This document shows, piece after piece, positions 1-11,568 of a DNA stretch of 64,000 bases. The translations under genes were made by a program, and so were the position numbers. Where the stretch lies: assembly GCA_021234155.1 (NCBI GenBank), contig JAJEKV010000101.1, positions 1,741,332 through 1,805,331 on the forward strand, in the 5' to 3' direction. A model generated the notes under the pieces. That model worked only from the letters and a program-made list of their open reading frames with translations, was not told the DNA's origin and ran no database searches. Position 1 is the stretch's first letter. Every line of letters starts with the position of its first letter. The DNA is from Isoetes taiwanensis (Eukaryota; Streptophyta; Lycopodiopsida; Isoetales; Isoetaceae).

Positions 1-2346
1 TGGACCAGAAGGAGCCATAGCCAAGACCAGAAAATAGGGTTCCTATGTACAAAGATCCTGGAAATGCTATGGCAAACATTATATGTCCAATTGCAGTTAT
101 GATGCAAGATGCTGCCACCGTGACTCCTCTTGGATAGACATAATCCCTGCACAAACAGCATACATCTAATCAATAAGGTATGTCAAATCTGCACTTGATC
201 AAACACTTGTGTGGAAATAGTGATCATGCCACAAGTGTAGATAACAAGATCTGACAAGTATTTGATCTGTATACACTTGTAGCATGATCAAAATCTATAT
301 TCCATTAGAACGAATGTCCCATCATTCTATGTTTCTCGTGCATGCAGGGATATAAGACAGCCCGATTTTCATCATGAACAGCTCAGACTAAAAGGGTAAT
401 GCTTAAAAATAAAACCTAAGTATGTCAAACAGTGTCTCACCTAGCAACTGTTTCTGATGCATATCCACCCACCAGACGACCTAGGAAGTTCCATATGCTA
501 AACAATGACACAAATATGTGTGCATTGGCATAGCCCTGTGCTTGCGCCATCTGACCTAGATTATCTATTACAGTCAATCCTGATCCTGCTCCACACCACA
601 ATGCTCCAAAGAGTAACCAAAAATCTGCCTTCACAAGTGCCTCCCCCACAGTAAACTCTTCGCCTCTTCTCGGCCCCTTCTTCCTCTTAACTTTTACAGC
701 ACCTTCTGCCACAGCCAAGTAAAGTTTGGCTTCTAACTCTGCAACCCTTGCTTTGCGAATTTCTTCTGGCATAATTCCAGTCAATTTCTCGTCTTCAACC
801 TCACTGAAGTAGAAAGATTCTGTCATTCTGGCTAGATCAGGAACTAAACTTGCAGGTCTTGAAAGAGGTGGAATCAGACTTGAAGGTCTGGAAAGAGCTG
901 GAGTCTGGCTTGATTCTGGATCTTCTGCCACATTTGAGCCTGTAGGAGTTTGAGCTGGATTGAGTAGTGGTGTTTTGAGCCCTTCTTCAACAGAGCATTC
1001 TGTTTTTTTAACAATGTCTTCTTCTTTTGCCAGTGCTAGCTTCAGGGGTATTATCAAAGGAACCATCTGGAATATCACAAAGCCCATTCCAAAGGCAATG
1101 CTTATAGCTCTGGTCATGTCAACAAAATCTTGCAGCAGCAGCACTGCCATCATGTATGGTGCCAAAGCGAGCAGAACACCATACAAGAATGTAAAGCTCT
1201 TATCCTCCACATCTTTTCTGCACTTGACACGCTCGATAGGTCTTATGATGAACATGACCATGAAGGCTACTAGAGATGGCATTAGGGCAACCAAAAACAC
1301 AAAGTAGGACTGGTTAGGAGCAAATACTGCAGAATAAATGATTGTTAGTATTGCTCCAGACAAGCCTGTGTAGCCCTTGAGTATTCCTACTATTGGGCCT
1401 CGATTTTGCGGGAAGGTTCGCACACATGAAACAAGGGCTGCAGTGTTGAAATATGATTCTCCATTTGTGGCCACCAACATGATGATACAGACCTGCAAAA
1501 ACCAAACATTCTTACATGACTTGTTGAAAATAGCTCATATATATTACATTAGTAGACATTTTGGCCAAATAGATCTGAGACTGTTATTTCAGCAGCTCTT
1601 TCTACTTGTTTTCGCACCCTATGCAGGCCAAGGAGGGATCTTGGGCCATGAATCTTACAAACAAGCTGTAGGACTTTAAGAAATGTCGTAAATATCAACT
1701 TTGTTGCTAGAGGAACCATTATCATAATGCAAAAGAAGATTTCCAGCAATCTGGTATAGAATTAAACCTGCTGTTAAAAATGCCAGGAGGGTTCAAGCGT
1801 CCCAATTCAAGGTCCTTCCAAAAGTCAAGATTTCTGGAAATCCTAATCCGAAGCCTGAAATGTTAATCCTAGCTTCATGGCCGAATACACCACATGAACA
1901 ACGGGACATTGAAGCGCTATTATTCTAGCCCCTTTTATGAAATTTTGTGCTGTAAATCTGTTCGAGATGGATTTTAAGCCTATGAGCATGCAAAGACTGA
2001 ATTTTGGATAAGCGACAAAATGGAAACAGACATGGAGCAATCAATCGTACCAAGTAAAAAGACAGATTTGGAATAACGGATATGAGCATAAGCCAAATTA
2101 TAGAATAGCCCACAAGATTTTGAACTCCTCCGGTGAAGATTAGAGCTGCCGGTGGCCAATAATTCGAAAGGAACCCAGCAAGCAATCCCACACTATCGCC
2201 CACGTCCTTGAACACCCCAAGCGTATTCATCTGCCTCTGATTAAGCTGAAGCTTGGCCTTTATCAAAGGGAATAGCTACCGTAGGCATATCCAACTCCGG
2301 CAAATCCTTGCAACCACATGGAGGAAATCAAAACAAGCCATTTCAT
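1..2346 (-). CDS. Nodulin-like / major facilitator superfamily membrane protein, partial, proximal first exon frameshifted
   Basis: Three exons can be placed on the minus strand: 2346-2051, 1492-441, and 146 to beyond the left edge. All junctions are GT-AG and the phases agree. Exon 1 begins MKWLVLISSMWLQGFAGVGY, the typical nodulin-like N-terminus. Exon 2 carries the ATNGESYFNTAALVSCVRTF and GPIVGILKGYTGLSGAI blocks, several hydrophobic helices, a long charged cytoplasmic loop (about residues 240-340 of the product), and then helices of the second MFS half (FWLLFGALWCGAGSGLTVID). Exon 3 continues with DYVYPRGVTVAAS. Family members are multi-pass transporters; the substrate cannot be read from sequence. 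Near 2266-2270 exon 1 lacks one base relative to the copy at 5.4-5.8 kb, so this exon does not read through. An intact upstream exon could replace it. The C-terminal end lies outside the window. Confidence 0.85.
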
Positions 2347-2642
2347 GCCCAATAAACGGCGCAATCCTTTGTTTTCCGCTGTTGGGTTTCTGGGGAGATC
2401 CATCCTGAATCAAAATCTGCACAATCTTAGCTGGGAGTGGGTCTTTCCAGATCCCCAAGTGCGGCAAGGAGGAGTCGAGCCTCTCAAATTCTAATTTCTG
2501 AGGCAAAATACAGGAAAATCATTCCAAATTTATAAAAATGTATCTGGGAATTTGAAAATCTGGGGCAATCTGAGGTTCAGACGTGCTGCAGCGGCAGCAT
2601 CGAGTAAGATATGAATTTCCACCTGCGGCATCGCCATGGCTT

Positions 2643-2652
2643 GGTTTATATT
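2643..2652 (-). promoter_or_regulatory. TATA-like box upstream of the proximal exon 1
   Basis: The minus strand reads CTAAATATAAACC here, about 300 bp upstream of the ATG at 2346. The position suits a core promoter for the proximal first exon. This is a motif call only; no transcript evidence is available. Confidence 0.3.
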
Positions 2653-2659
2653 TAGGGGC

Positions 2660-4380
2660 GGGTTAGTAGTTTGGAATTTGTCTTAGTTTGGACATTGAAG
2701 TTATCCACATGTACATGTGTGGTGCCCACATTTTTTAAACAAGTCCTTTTAAATTGGCTCTGCCATTCCACTCAAAGTCATACATTCTACATAGTAGAAG
2801 AGAACTACAATTTAGAAACCAAGATTAAATATGGTTTTAACATCTAAGCGAGACCAACTAGGCTACGACATCACCGATTTAAGTTAGGCCTCGAAATTAG
2901 GTTTTGCATTAACCAGCAAAAATGCCGCTCTTTATTTATACTTACATGATTGTTAAGGAAAAAACCCTCTAATTTGCTAGATTTTACATTATTTTTACAA
3001 AATTTCAACCAGAAATTTCCCAACATCTATTTCATCATATCAAATTTCAAATACTTTAATCGGAAATTCTGGGGAGGAACCCCCTTAATCCCAACCCTTG
3101 ATTTCAGTTCGGTCTGCCCCCCTTCACCCTCGTAAACTCATGTATTTCAATTGACAACCCTTATAAGACACCACCATTTCTCAAACTATCAACCCTATTT
3201 ATCTTGCCATCAGCATAATGAATCTAAATCTTTGATTTCTGTGTAAGAATGTACACTATTGGACAGCCAAGGCCAACAAGAAATGTACTTCATAACGCAT
3301 AGACCTCATACTAAGCTTAAGGCTTCTGTATGTTCTTCTATAAGCAAAGCCAACAACATGCGTGCTTAGCATGTTTTGTAATATTGTAGACCCCATATTA
3401 AAGTCTAATCTCGTGTTGTATGCTCTAGAATATTGAACCTTTTGACCAACTGGAGATTGTCCATACTTTAATCCAATGCGTCGGCACATGTTACAATCTC
3501 TTCCAACACGTCTTCCTTGTTCACTTTATTTCACTTTGTTGTGATTTTATTCATTTATTTATTTCACGTGATGCTTGTTCTTGTAGGATGTTGGATAGGG
3601 ATTATAAGTTTGCTATGGAAATTGCGTGAAAAATTTGTGCGCAAATGTAAAAGAATTATATCAAGTGACTTCAGAGGTTTTAAGCCCTGAAACTTTGTAG
3701 ATATTCGTTTTACATCATCATGCCATATGAAGTTAGTTTGACGAAGACATTCATTTTACGTCAAGAGGTAAAAAACTATCCATGTGGGTACCATATCACA
3801 GTCTTGTTATAAGCGTGCACTTTATATATAGTAGTTGGCATATGCAAACCTTGTCCCCTGGATCTTCGGGGGCCATAGAGATCCAATCAAATTGACTCAA
3901 GCTATGACAAGCATTTTGTTCTTGGCATTAAGACAACAACAGACATTTTTAAACTACCCTTGCTTTCGTAGTAGACTAGATGACTTCTCAAATGAAATCC
4001 CTCGCTTGTATTTCTAGCAAGGCCGTCTAATGGTAGGGCTACATATGTTGACTGTTGTTTGGTCCAAAATTTGGTTCAAGCATGATCCTTTGCATGCGAC
4101 ATAAACAAAATGTTCATGAAGGAGACAAAATTTCATTAACTTCCTTGCAACAAGTATGTATGTACTTGTAAGTAATGTACCTTGATGTCAAAATGTGGTA
4201 TTTTCATGACCACCAACCATGCCCAACATATTTTACTCTGGCCCAAGAGCATTACTTTCTTCATTCTTCCATTTTGTGCTCCATTATGCCTACATTGTTG
4301 TACTTGAATACCATTCTCTCTGCTCTTTCATTTTAGTGTGCTCCATTATTTTTACATTGCTCTTCGATTTTGTTCTTGTA
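2660..4380. other. Intergenic or intronic AT-rich DNA, no feature recognised
   Basis: Only short frames without recognisable content occur here. If the distal first exon at 5.4-5.8 kb is used, this stretch lies inside intron 1 of the nodulin-like gene. Confidence 0.5.
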
Positions 4381-4384
4381 TATT

Positions 4385-4640
4385 TGGTTTAGTGGGTAGT
4401 CTATTGGGTTAGCAACTAAGAGGTTTTGTGTTCAAGTCTCTGAGGGTCCGTCATATATTCTCATGGATGTTGCCAATGTGGCATGACGTAAAAAATACTA
4501 CCTATTTACCTAGCTATGTATTTGAGTACCCTCTTTTTCAAATCTCTTTGTGTTCAAGTCTCTCTTGGGACATTTAAGGGAATGTGATGTATCCTTATGG
4601 GATGTTGCCATGTGGTATAACATAAAAAGTGCTATCTATT
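4385..4640 (+). repeat. Tandemly duplicated SINE-like repeat
   Basis: Two related segments, about 4425-4507 and 4548-4640, share GTGTTCAAGTCTCT followed by a block containing GGATGTTGCCA, TGTGG and a CATAAAAA-type end. GTTCAAGTCTC resembles a Pol III B box, and TTTAGTGGGTAG about 40 bp upstream of the first copy resembles an A box. A tRNA-derived SINE with a partial second copy fits. The boxes are degenerate, so the class is uncertain. Confidence 0.4.
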
Positions 4641-5440
4641 TTGTAATGGAAGTAAAACATAATAGGATGAAAGTACAAAATAAATATAGTTTACATAGTA
4701 GAATAAATATAGTTTTTATAGTAGACATAACTTGTTCTTTATGTTCTGCAATGCATGTAACTTCAACCATTGTGTATCAAATATCTAAAGTTTACAGTGT
4801 TTGGAGGTGACATTTAAAAAAAAAAATATGTACCATTTTGTTTATGATTACTAGCAATTTTATATTTTTATATTTCTGAAGGGGAATAATAAGGAATATG
4901 AAAAGGTGACGCGTTTATATGACATTGGAAAAATGCTACCACTAAATTTGGCAGTGCCGCTCAAAGGTTTGATGCTGGATTTTTTATTTTTTACCAAAAC
5001 AACAAATTCAAGGACTCGAATTCTATGTTTTAGGACAAAATTTAAGGGCATGAACTTTTCCTTGGAATGGAATTCAACTGGACCCCAAGATGTGCACACA
5101 TTTCCCAAGATTTTGCTTCTGACATGCCAATGTTCACATTATATGTGGGCACACTATCAACCACCCAGTTAGCATTGCTACTTTTTATTGTTTCTGTATC
5201 CTAGCGTGTCATTCTTACCCTTAACGACCTTTCTTTTAATGATTTGTCTTTCTTGACATTATTAATCTTTCCGATATGACAAAAGATTTCTAGTACAATT
5301 ATTTATATGTCTAGTATGGATAAGGATGAAAAAGATTTAAGAGGATTGGATTGGGGTTGTAATAGATTTTAGATGTATATTACTAGCTAATAAACATGTC
5401 AAATTGATGTCTAGGCAAAACTTAAGGGAATAGACCTTAC

Positions 5441-5755
5441 CACAAAGAAAGGAGGAGAGGGAAGGACTCCAATGATGATAAAACCAATCCAAGCATAGCC
5501 AATAAGATTCTGAAGGCCACCCAAAAATATGAGAGCAGAAGGGGGACATATTTCTGACAAGAGAGCTGCGAGCAACCCAACACTATCTCCAATATCCTTG
5601 GCCACACCCAATACATTCATTTGCTTTTGGTTCAGAAAAAGCCTAGCCTTAATAAGAGGTGAATAACTCCCAAATGCATAGCCCACTCCTGCAAATCCTT
5701 GCAACCACATGGATGCTACTAGCACCATCCACCTTGCCACTCTCCCCTTCTCCAT
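5441..5755 (-). CDS. Intact second copy of the nodulin-like first exon (alternative first exon or start of a tandem paralogue)
   Basis: An uninterrupted 105-codon exon starts at ATG 5755 (MEKGRVARWMVLVASMWLQG) and ends at a strong GTAAGG donor after 5441. It aligns over its whole length with the frameshifted exon at 2346-2051 (YAFGSYSPLIKA, MNVLGVAKDIGDSVGLLAAL, LQNLIGYAWIG). It ends in phase 0, the same as the proximal exon, so it can splice directly to the acceptor before 1492 and give an open frame. No second copy of exon 2 lies between, so on this sequence it is either the real first exon of the gene, with the frameshifted copy inside a 3.9-kb intron, or an orphan exon duplication. Intact coding favours use. 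Confidence 0.75.
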
Positions 5756-5759
5756 CTCT

Positions 5760-7100
5760 CTACCTTTTTTTCTGGATCTAGATTGCGCTCTTTTCTTTGT
5801 GTTTAATAGCCTCCTTGCAGATCCTTTCCGTCATTTGTTCCTCCGTGGCTTCTTGTCATCATCTTTGTCGTCCTTATCTTTGCCTCGTTGGCTTTTGTTT
5901 GTTATGCACCCCTCTTTCCCTTATCCACATTGGATATACACATGATAGATATGCACATGCCTTCCTTTAAAAGAAATATTGCCAGCGCGCGTTATAAAAT
6001 ATATCAATCAATCAACTTGCAAATTCTAGAGATTGGATCCACGTCTGAAAGTCAACCATTTGCTTAATTGTGCATGTTGTATTTTAGCAATTGGATGGAA
6101 TTAATGCCATTGGTTGATGGTTTTTCTTTGATGTTACTTTAGGAATCCCTCATCCAATAGAAACAATTCTAATGCTCCTTCAGATAGCAATTCAGATACT
6201 AAATTAAAACTTATATAAACTAGCAGTAGTGCAGGGATGAGGCAAAGGGTTGGGTGGAGGGAGAAAGATGAAGAATAGAAAGATACTAGTGAAAGAGGAT
6301 TGAACTGAATTTTGATCATCCATGGAGACTAGAAAGTCTATGGGACCTAAACAACAAAGAACAGTCGGCATCATAGCTAAAGCTGACATGGGCAATCTTT
6401 AGATGCAGGCTTTGCAAGACCTAATATAAGCATTTCTACACTTCAAGGAGAAAAAGGGCCCGCCTGTATGACTGAGTATTTGCTTAGATGTGATGGAACA
6501 AGTGACCCACATATAGCATTGCAGAGGGCGAGAGAAGTTATAGATAGTGGCAAGGGCTTACAGAGCTTATTTAGATATGTAGATCTTAGCGAGATTGTTC
6601 ATGTCAGTTAAAAGCTTTACTTACACAAGTTGAGCTCATGAACATGGAGGTAGATGTGAAGCATACACTAGACGTGAAAAAAGAGTTGTTTGTGATAAGA
6701 AGCCGGAAGAATAGTTTTTTTCAAAGATGGTGGCACTTAATATAATGGTAATGATGCAGGAATCCAAGCCTTTTCTTGTATGTATGCTGAAATGGCCAGC
6801 TTTAATAAGTTATTTTATTTCAAAGCATGATCTATTTTCTATTGTGGAGATATTGTAGAGCCACTAAACCTGTGCATGAAACAGAGATAGAGATTAGAAA
6901 GTATAGGATTCAAGGAAGTGGAAGTGATCACGGATTTGAGGCTGATAGATAGGAATTTGATTGTTTTCCGAGTCAACAATCTCTAGCAGTCTTACTGAAT
7001 TGCACGTGGCCATTAAGTGAATCAATGTATCAAAACAGTCTGTTCTTCCCCTATGACAGTAGTAACTTTCTCTGTAAAATTCAAACTGTGCATCTGCCAT
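5760..7100. other. No gene recognised; promoter side of the distal first exon
   Basis: The sequence is AT-rich with short frames only. A TATA-like TATTTTATAA occurs on the minus strand near 5985-6000. Beyond that I see no domain, RNA or repeat structure. Confidence 0.4.
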
Positions 7101-7104
7101 GTCC

Positions 7105-7611
7105 CTACTGTATCTGTTGGAAAAAACAAAATAGTGTATGCATTAGATGAGTTCCCTTGCAAAATTCCTCAGCCCATTGTATTTCTTTTTCTGGGATCTC
7201 ACTCATTTTCTGCATTAGTTTCCCTTTCTTTGTCCCAATCCAATAACTATAATCATGATTGAATTGAAAACCATCTGCCAGAGTGCTTGGTTGGTTTGTA
7301 TGTAGTATCTCTTGTGCCATGTCAAACTGGAGATCAAGTTTGTGTTTGCAATTCCACAGGTAATCTAGCATCAAGATATCAGTGTTAGCAAATTCCTCAT
7401 GACATTTAAGTTTAAAACAATTGAATAGGCCATTAAATTCACCCAACAGGTTCCAACCTATTATCAAATGTATGTGCAGCATATTTATTTTTATGAGCTG
7501 TGGGAACCAGTTCAATGTCATAAATAACTTGAAGCTTAATCCATACATTTGAGACATTATGACCTCCATGTATGCATCTATTTCTGTGCTTTCAGGTATT
7601 CCACATGACAA
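7105..7611 (-). CDS. Unrecognised 168-codon open frame beside the 3' end of a LINE
   Basis: The frame is open from 7611 to 7105. The product is rich in aromatic residues and has no motif I can name. It lies directly 3' of the zinc-finger part of the minus-strand LINE and may be a degenerate C-terminal or 3' part of that element, or chance. No support for an independent gene was seen. Confidence 0.2.
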   Translation of the reverse strand: MSCGIPESTEIDAYMEVIMSQMYGLSFKLFMTLNWFPQLIKINMLHIHLIIGWNLLGEFNGLFNCFKLKCHEEFANTDILMLDYLWNCKHKLDLQFDMAQEILHTNQPSTLADGFQFNHDYSYWIGTKKGKLMQKMSEIPEKEIQWAEEFCKGTHLMHTLFCFFQQIQ

Positions 7612-7704
7612 TGTAACAAAGAGTATTTTTATAGAGATAATGATTTATTAAAAATTCACAATACTCAAGGGTCTATGAATATCAAAGTGAGTTTCAAATC
7701 AATC

Positions 7705-8350
7705 TCAAAGACTATTTCTTTTTGGGCACATAAAAATATGCAGCACGGTTTCCAAGGAATTGCATCCAAGAGGGCAATTCTGAGAAATGTTGGAATCAGC
7801 TCTAGAATATAATTTATGAATAAGATCCATGCAGGGGATGCTTTTATTTGCCACTAACCAGATGAAGTAAGAGATCTTTGGAGCGCAATAGGAATTCCAG
7901 ATATTCCTAAACAAATTTGACGCAGTGTCAGAATTAATATTCCAATGTTTGCTAGCTTTAAAGGGAATTTGGTCCTGAGATAAGAAAGCATAAATGCTCG
8001 AGACTTTATAGACTTTTTTATTATTGCAAGACGATTCAATATTGCAAATCACGTTTGTATCTGGGCTGGCCTCAAAAACCAGCCTCATAATATGACCATA
8101 AAGCACCCTATCAGTGGAAGAACCTCTAATTTTAGCCTTAAGCCTAGTCCAAGAGATCCACCTGTTATTACACCATAGATCTCCCAGAGTTTTAATATTA
8201 TTTTCCTGCCATTTCTTATAAATTCTAGGGTGCTTAAAGGCCAAAGGATTGTGATCTCCCATAGCCAAATTGGAGTTCCAAAAGATGTTGATATTATGGC
8301 TGGCATGTTCAATATTGGAATGAGAATACGCTTAAGAAACCTTGTTCCAA
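7705..8350 (-). pseudogene. LINE ORF2 C-terminal zf-RVT region
   Basis: The frame encodes the region typical of plant L1 ORF2 C-termini: YKVSSIYAFL, LFRNIWNSYCAPKISYFIWL, then CPLGCNSLETVLHIFMCP, a Cys/His cluster of zf-RVT type. It is out of frame with the RT part upstream. Confidence 0.8.
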
Positions 8351-8520
8351 GCAATAAGCAGATTCCTCATCACGGGAGAAGTGTTAGCCCCATGCCTAAT
8401 ATCAAAAAAGGCTGATGAGGGTAACTGGTGGGCAGAGGAAGGATGCCCCTCAAGTTTGTTGTTTTGGAGCCAATAAAGAATGAAGGTAGTAGCCGGACTA
8501 CCATGATAGAAGAGATATTT

Positions 8521-9560
8521 CTATATATACTTCCCTGCAAGAGCATAGCCTTGCATACACAGATTCTTACATCCAAGCCCTCCCTTGATCTTCCTCTGTG
8601 TAACATAATTCCAGTTGACCATGTGGTTCTTACCCCAAATAAAATTCCTTATAATTCTCTCAATCTGCTGATATACACATTTAGGAGCAAGCAAGGCAGA
8701 GGAGAAGTAGATGTGAGAGCTGGATAGGACAGAAGAAGCAATTATAGCTCTACCAGTTAGGGAAAGGCAACTACCATATTTGTTTAGCTTTCTCTTAATT
8801 TTGGATACAATAGGAGACCAGAGGTTTTTGATACTAATGTCTAGAGCTAAAGGCATCCCTAGAAGAGAGGTTGTATGATTGAAATGAAAACATTTAATGC
8901 CTAGAATATCCGGTTGAGTGGACTCTCCAATGATAACACACTTTTGCAAATTAAGATAAACCCCAGAGGCAGCACTGAAGCTATTGATTACCTTAACGAA
9001 GAACTCAATATTGCTTTTCTCATTCAAAAGAAAGCTGAAGGAGTCAACAGCGTATTGCAATAATATCAATTGGTTCAGATTATCAGGGAGTCTCAAACCT
9101 TTTAAATTACCAGCCTACTGGTGATAAAGAATTGCTTTTGTAAGCATCTCAGCCACAATAATAAATAAATAAGGGGACAAAGGACATCCTTGTCTGACCC
9201 CTTTGTTTAATGAGAAGAATCTGCCAGGAGATCCATTAATGAGCACAAAGGATTGAGATTTCTAGTTGAAGCCCAGTATCAAGTCAATCAGTTTAGAAGG
9301 AAAACCAATCTTTTTAAGAGCTAGATTAAGAAAATCCCATCTAACTGTATCAAAGGCTTTAGAGAAATCTAGCTTGAGAAGAATATAATTTTGATTTGAC
9401 AGCCTAGCCTAGTGCATCCCTTCCATGGCAACAATATAATTGTCCAGAATATATCTATTTGGAAAGAATGCTGATTGGTGCAAGTTAATATTCTTGTGCA
9501 AGTAGCCTTTAATTCTATTAGCCAAAAATTTTGCACAGAGCTTATATGTAGTATTGGTCA
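8521..9560 (-). pseudogene. LINE ORF2 reverse transcriptase domain with altered catalytic motif
   Basis: RT motifs in order on the minus strand: VRWDFLNLALKKIGFPSKLI, then INGSPGRFFSLNKGVRQGCP followed by LSPYLF, then QYAVDSFSFL in place of the usual YADD, then the thumb region ending in IIRNFIWG. One catalytic aspartate is replaced by valine, and an in-frame stop follows ILYHQ. This RT should be inactive. Confidence 0.85.
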
Positions 9561-10048
9561 AAGATATGGGAAGATGCTTAAAGTATGCTTAAGCTCATCC
9601 TCAGAGGGCTAAGAATTCTTTGGCTTCAGCATTATTCCAATTGACATTAGTATGAGTATAGAAGGTATTAGAGTATTTTGAATGAAAAAAATTAGAGATA
9701 TCTTTAGGATCATTCAATACAATACCATTGTCATTTTTAATGGTGGTAATTTGTTTTTGAGCAACCTTTTCTTGGCAATCCTGAAAAAGAATTTTGAATT
9801 ATTGTTGTCCATGTTGGTATGGAAATTGACCTTGCTCTTCACAGCAGCACTCTTGGCCTCAAATGCAAGTTGCCCTCGAGCAAATGCAGATTGAGGTTAA
9901 GGGGATCATGTTGCAACTTAATTCTAACATCCTTTATCTCTAGGAGATATTTTTCTTCTCACTTTTCCTCTGATCATAGTACTCTTTAGACCAATGTCTG
10001 ATCCAAGATTTAAGGCTTTAATATTAGAGGAGAAATCTTTCATTGAAT

Positions 10049-10801
10049 TCATATTACGAACTCTAGGGAGACTGCATAAAATGCTTTAAAATCAGCATAG
10101 AATTTCTCATTATTAAGAATAGAGCAATTCAACTTAAAGGAGGTATTACCCTGCCTTTTAATGCTTAAAGCATGCTTAGTTTCAAGAAACTGGTGTTTAT
10201 GGTCAGAGATTGGGGTGCCTTCATCACTTGATACAAAGTTATTATCCCAGAAAGGAAGGTCAGAGTTGTTGATGTAAAATCTGTCTAAGGCATAGAAAAC
10301 CTCTAGAGTTCCCCTTTTGCTTATTCGACCAGGAATATTTGGCAATTGAGGATGGGATGTGAGCAAATAAATGGGAGTCCAAAATTTTTCCCCAGTTGGC
10401 CCTTTCAGTTGTAGACATGTTCAAGTTGTTGCTAGACTTGAGATCTCTTTTGGGAGTGTTGTTAAAGTCTCCAGCCAGAATCCAAGTTAAAGAATTTTGA
10501 TTCTGAAGCCAGTTGCTAATCTGAGGCCAGAAAGTTTCTCTCTCTTTGGAAATAGTGGAGGCATAGACATTAATGACCCCAAAAGATACATTCAAATGAT
10601 TGAAGATCACAGATTGCCATCTTTTACAAGGATTGTTATAGAAGTGGCAGTGGTTAAGGTTCTTCCATATGATGCACAACCCTCCCGAAGTGCTATTGGC
10701 CTGAATCCAAATAGAAGAGTGACCTGGCCCAATCCAATCAGCAAGATTGAAACATTCAAAATTTGGGAGCCTTAATTCCTGCAGGAGAATGATATCCGCA
10801 T
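10049..10801 (-). pseudogene. LINE ORF2 endonuclease domain, broken
   Basis: An AP-endonuclease-like domain is spread over two frames. Visible blocks are LLQELRLPNFEC (catalytic Glu in LQE), FGVINVYAS, WILAGDFNNTPKRD (the GDFN motif), and later TPISDHKHQF where the family has an SDH motif. The sequence shifts frame near 10.29-10.37 kb. Confidence 0.8.
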
Positions 10802-10904
10802 TCTAGAACTACTACAGAGCAACATGGAACAAGAATGCTGAATGCTGCCTCATTGGCATCTTCTTAATACCCAAGAAATAATTACATGTTGCAGGTACAT
10901 GCTA

Positions 10905-11110
10905 GCGAGTTAGTAAAACCATTATGATTGGGATTAAAAAACCTCGCCCTCACGGGTTTTCGAGGAAAAACCCTAACCATAATGGCATCACTAACTTATG
11001 CTAGTTTCCAAAATTATAATAGAGTACAATATGCTATACCCTCATGCTCACCAGCCTTGTTGGGTAGGAAATACAATGAATAATGAAATACAAACTCAAT
11101 GTTCGCATAG
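10905..11110 (-). repeat. LTR-like remnant with a conserved palindromic core
   Basis: The core, 10916-10985, contains GGATTAAAAAACC, then a GGGTTTT...GGAAAAACC block, and is bounded by CCATTAT and ATAATGG. A related core recurs at 23.62-23.70 kb. On the minus strand it resembles the GGTTTTTCC...GAAAACC segment common in plant copia LTRs. No termini or target-site duplication can be fixed. Confidence 0.4.
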
Positions 11111-11240
11111 CCTTCTCTATTAGTCTTCAACAAGTGACTAGGGTACAACCTGCTCAACCAAAATGCCAAATCATTTTCTACATGCTTTCGACCTGCATCC
11201 TGCAAAATACAACAAAGAAAACAAAATCCACTAGAGGTCA

Positions 11241-11320
11241 TCCAGGCACGAGGGCCTCCGACCAAGCACGAGGGCCTCCATCCACGGCACAAGGACCTCC
11301 AACCAGGCACGAGGGCCTCA
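11241..11320. repeat. Minisatellite, four units of about 20 bp
   Basis: Four tandem units of the type CCAGGCACGAGGGCCTC lie head to tail. The third unit is the most diverged (GGCACAAGGACC). Confidence 0.8.
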
Positions 11321-11364
11321 ACCAAAAACCAAATCACATCAACCAAGTATGAAACAGTAAATAA

Positions 11365-11384
11365 GGGTGGGTGGGTGGGTGGGG
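11365..11384 (+). repeat. G-quadruplex-type G tract
   Basis: Five runs of three or more G separated by single T (GGGTGGGTGGGTGGGTGGGG) form a textbook intramolecular G4 motif with one-base loops. It sits directly against a 119-bp direct repeat. Confidence 0.75.
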
Positions 11385-11502
11385 CCAAACCCTAAGATGA
11401 AGATGCTAAAATGAGGAGCTGATGAAGAACAAAGGAACGTGAAAGGAGATAAATAGGAAGCATAAGGAAAAAGACAAAATAACTAACTAACCAACTACCT
11501 CC
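11384..11502. repeat. 119-bp direct repeat, copy 1
   Basis: This segment, from GCCAAACCCTAAG to CCAACTACCTCC, recurs at 13742-13860 at the same length. I see two C/T differences. The pair flanks the foldback element and a LINE fragment. Confidence 0.85.
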
Positions 11503-11568
11503 CATTAGGGTTTTTTTGAGATTAAAAAAGGGCCTTCAAAACATGCCAACTAAGCCAAATGAAGATAA

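Larger units (their letters stand above)
7690..10801 (-). mobile_element. 5'-truncated LINE (plant L1-type non-LTR retrotransposon)
   Basis: Reading the minus strand from 10.8 to 7.7 kb gives, in order, an endonuclease (starting inside the domain at ILLQELRLPNF), a reverse transcriptase and a C-terminal zinc-finger region. The N-terminal part of the endonuclease and the whole of ORF1 are absent, as expected from 5' truncation during target-primed reverse transcription. Frames are broken several times. The 3' end is placed only approximately. Confidence 0.85.

Noticed and set aside
960-1307. 115-codon plus-strand frame
   Set aside because: Antisense shadow of exon 2 of the nodulin-like gene.
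4380-4450. A functional tRNA gene
   Set aside because: Box-like motifs occur, but no cloverleaf with acceptor stem could be folded; a SINE-like repeat is more likely.
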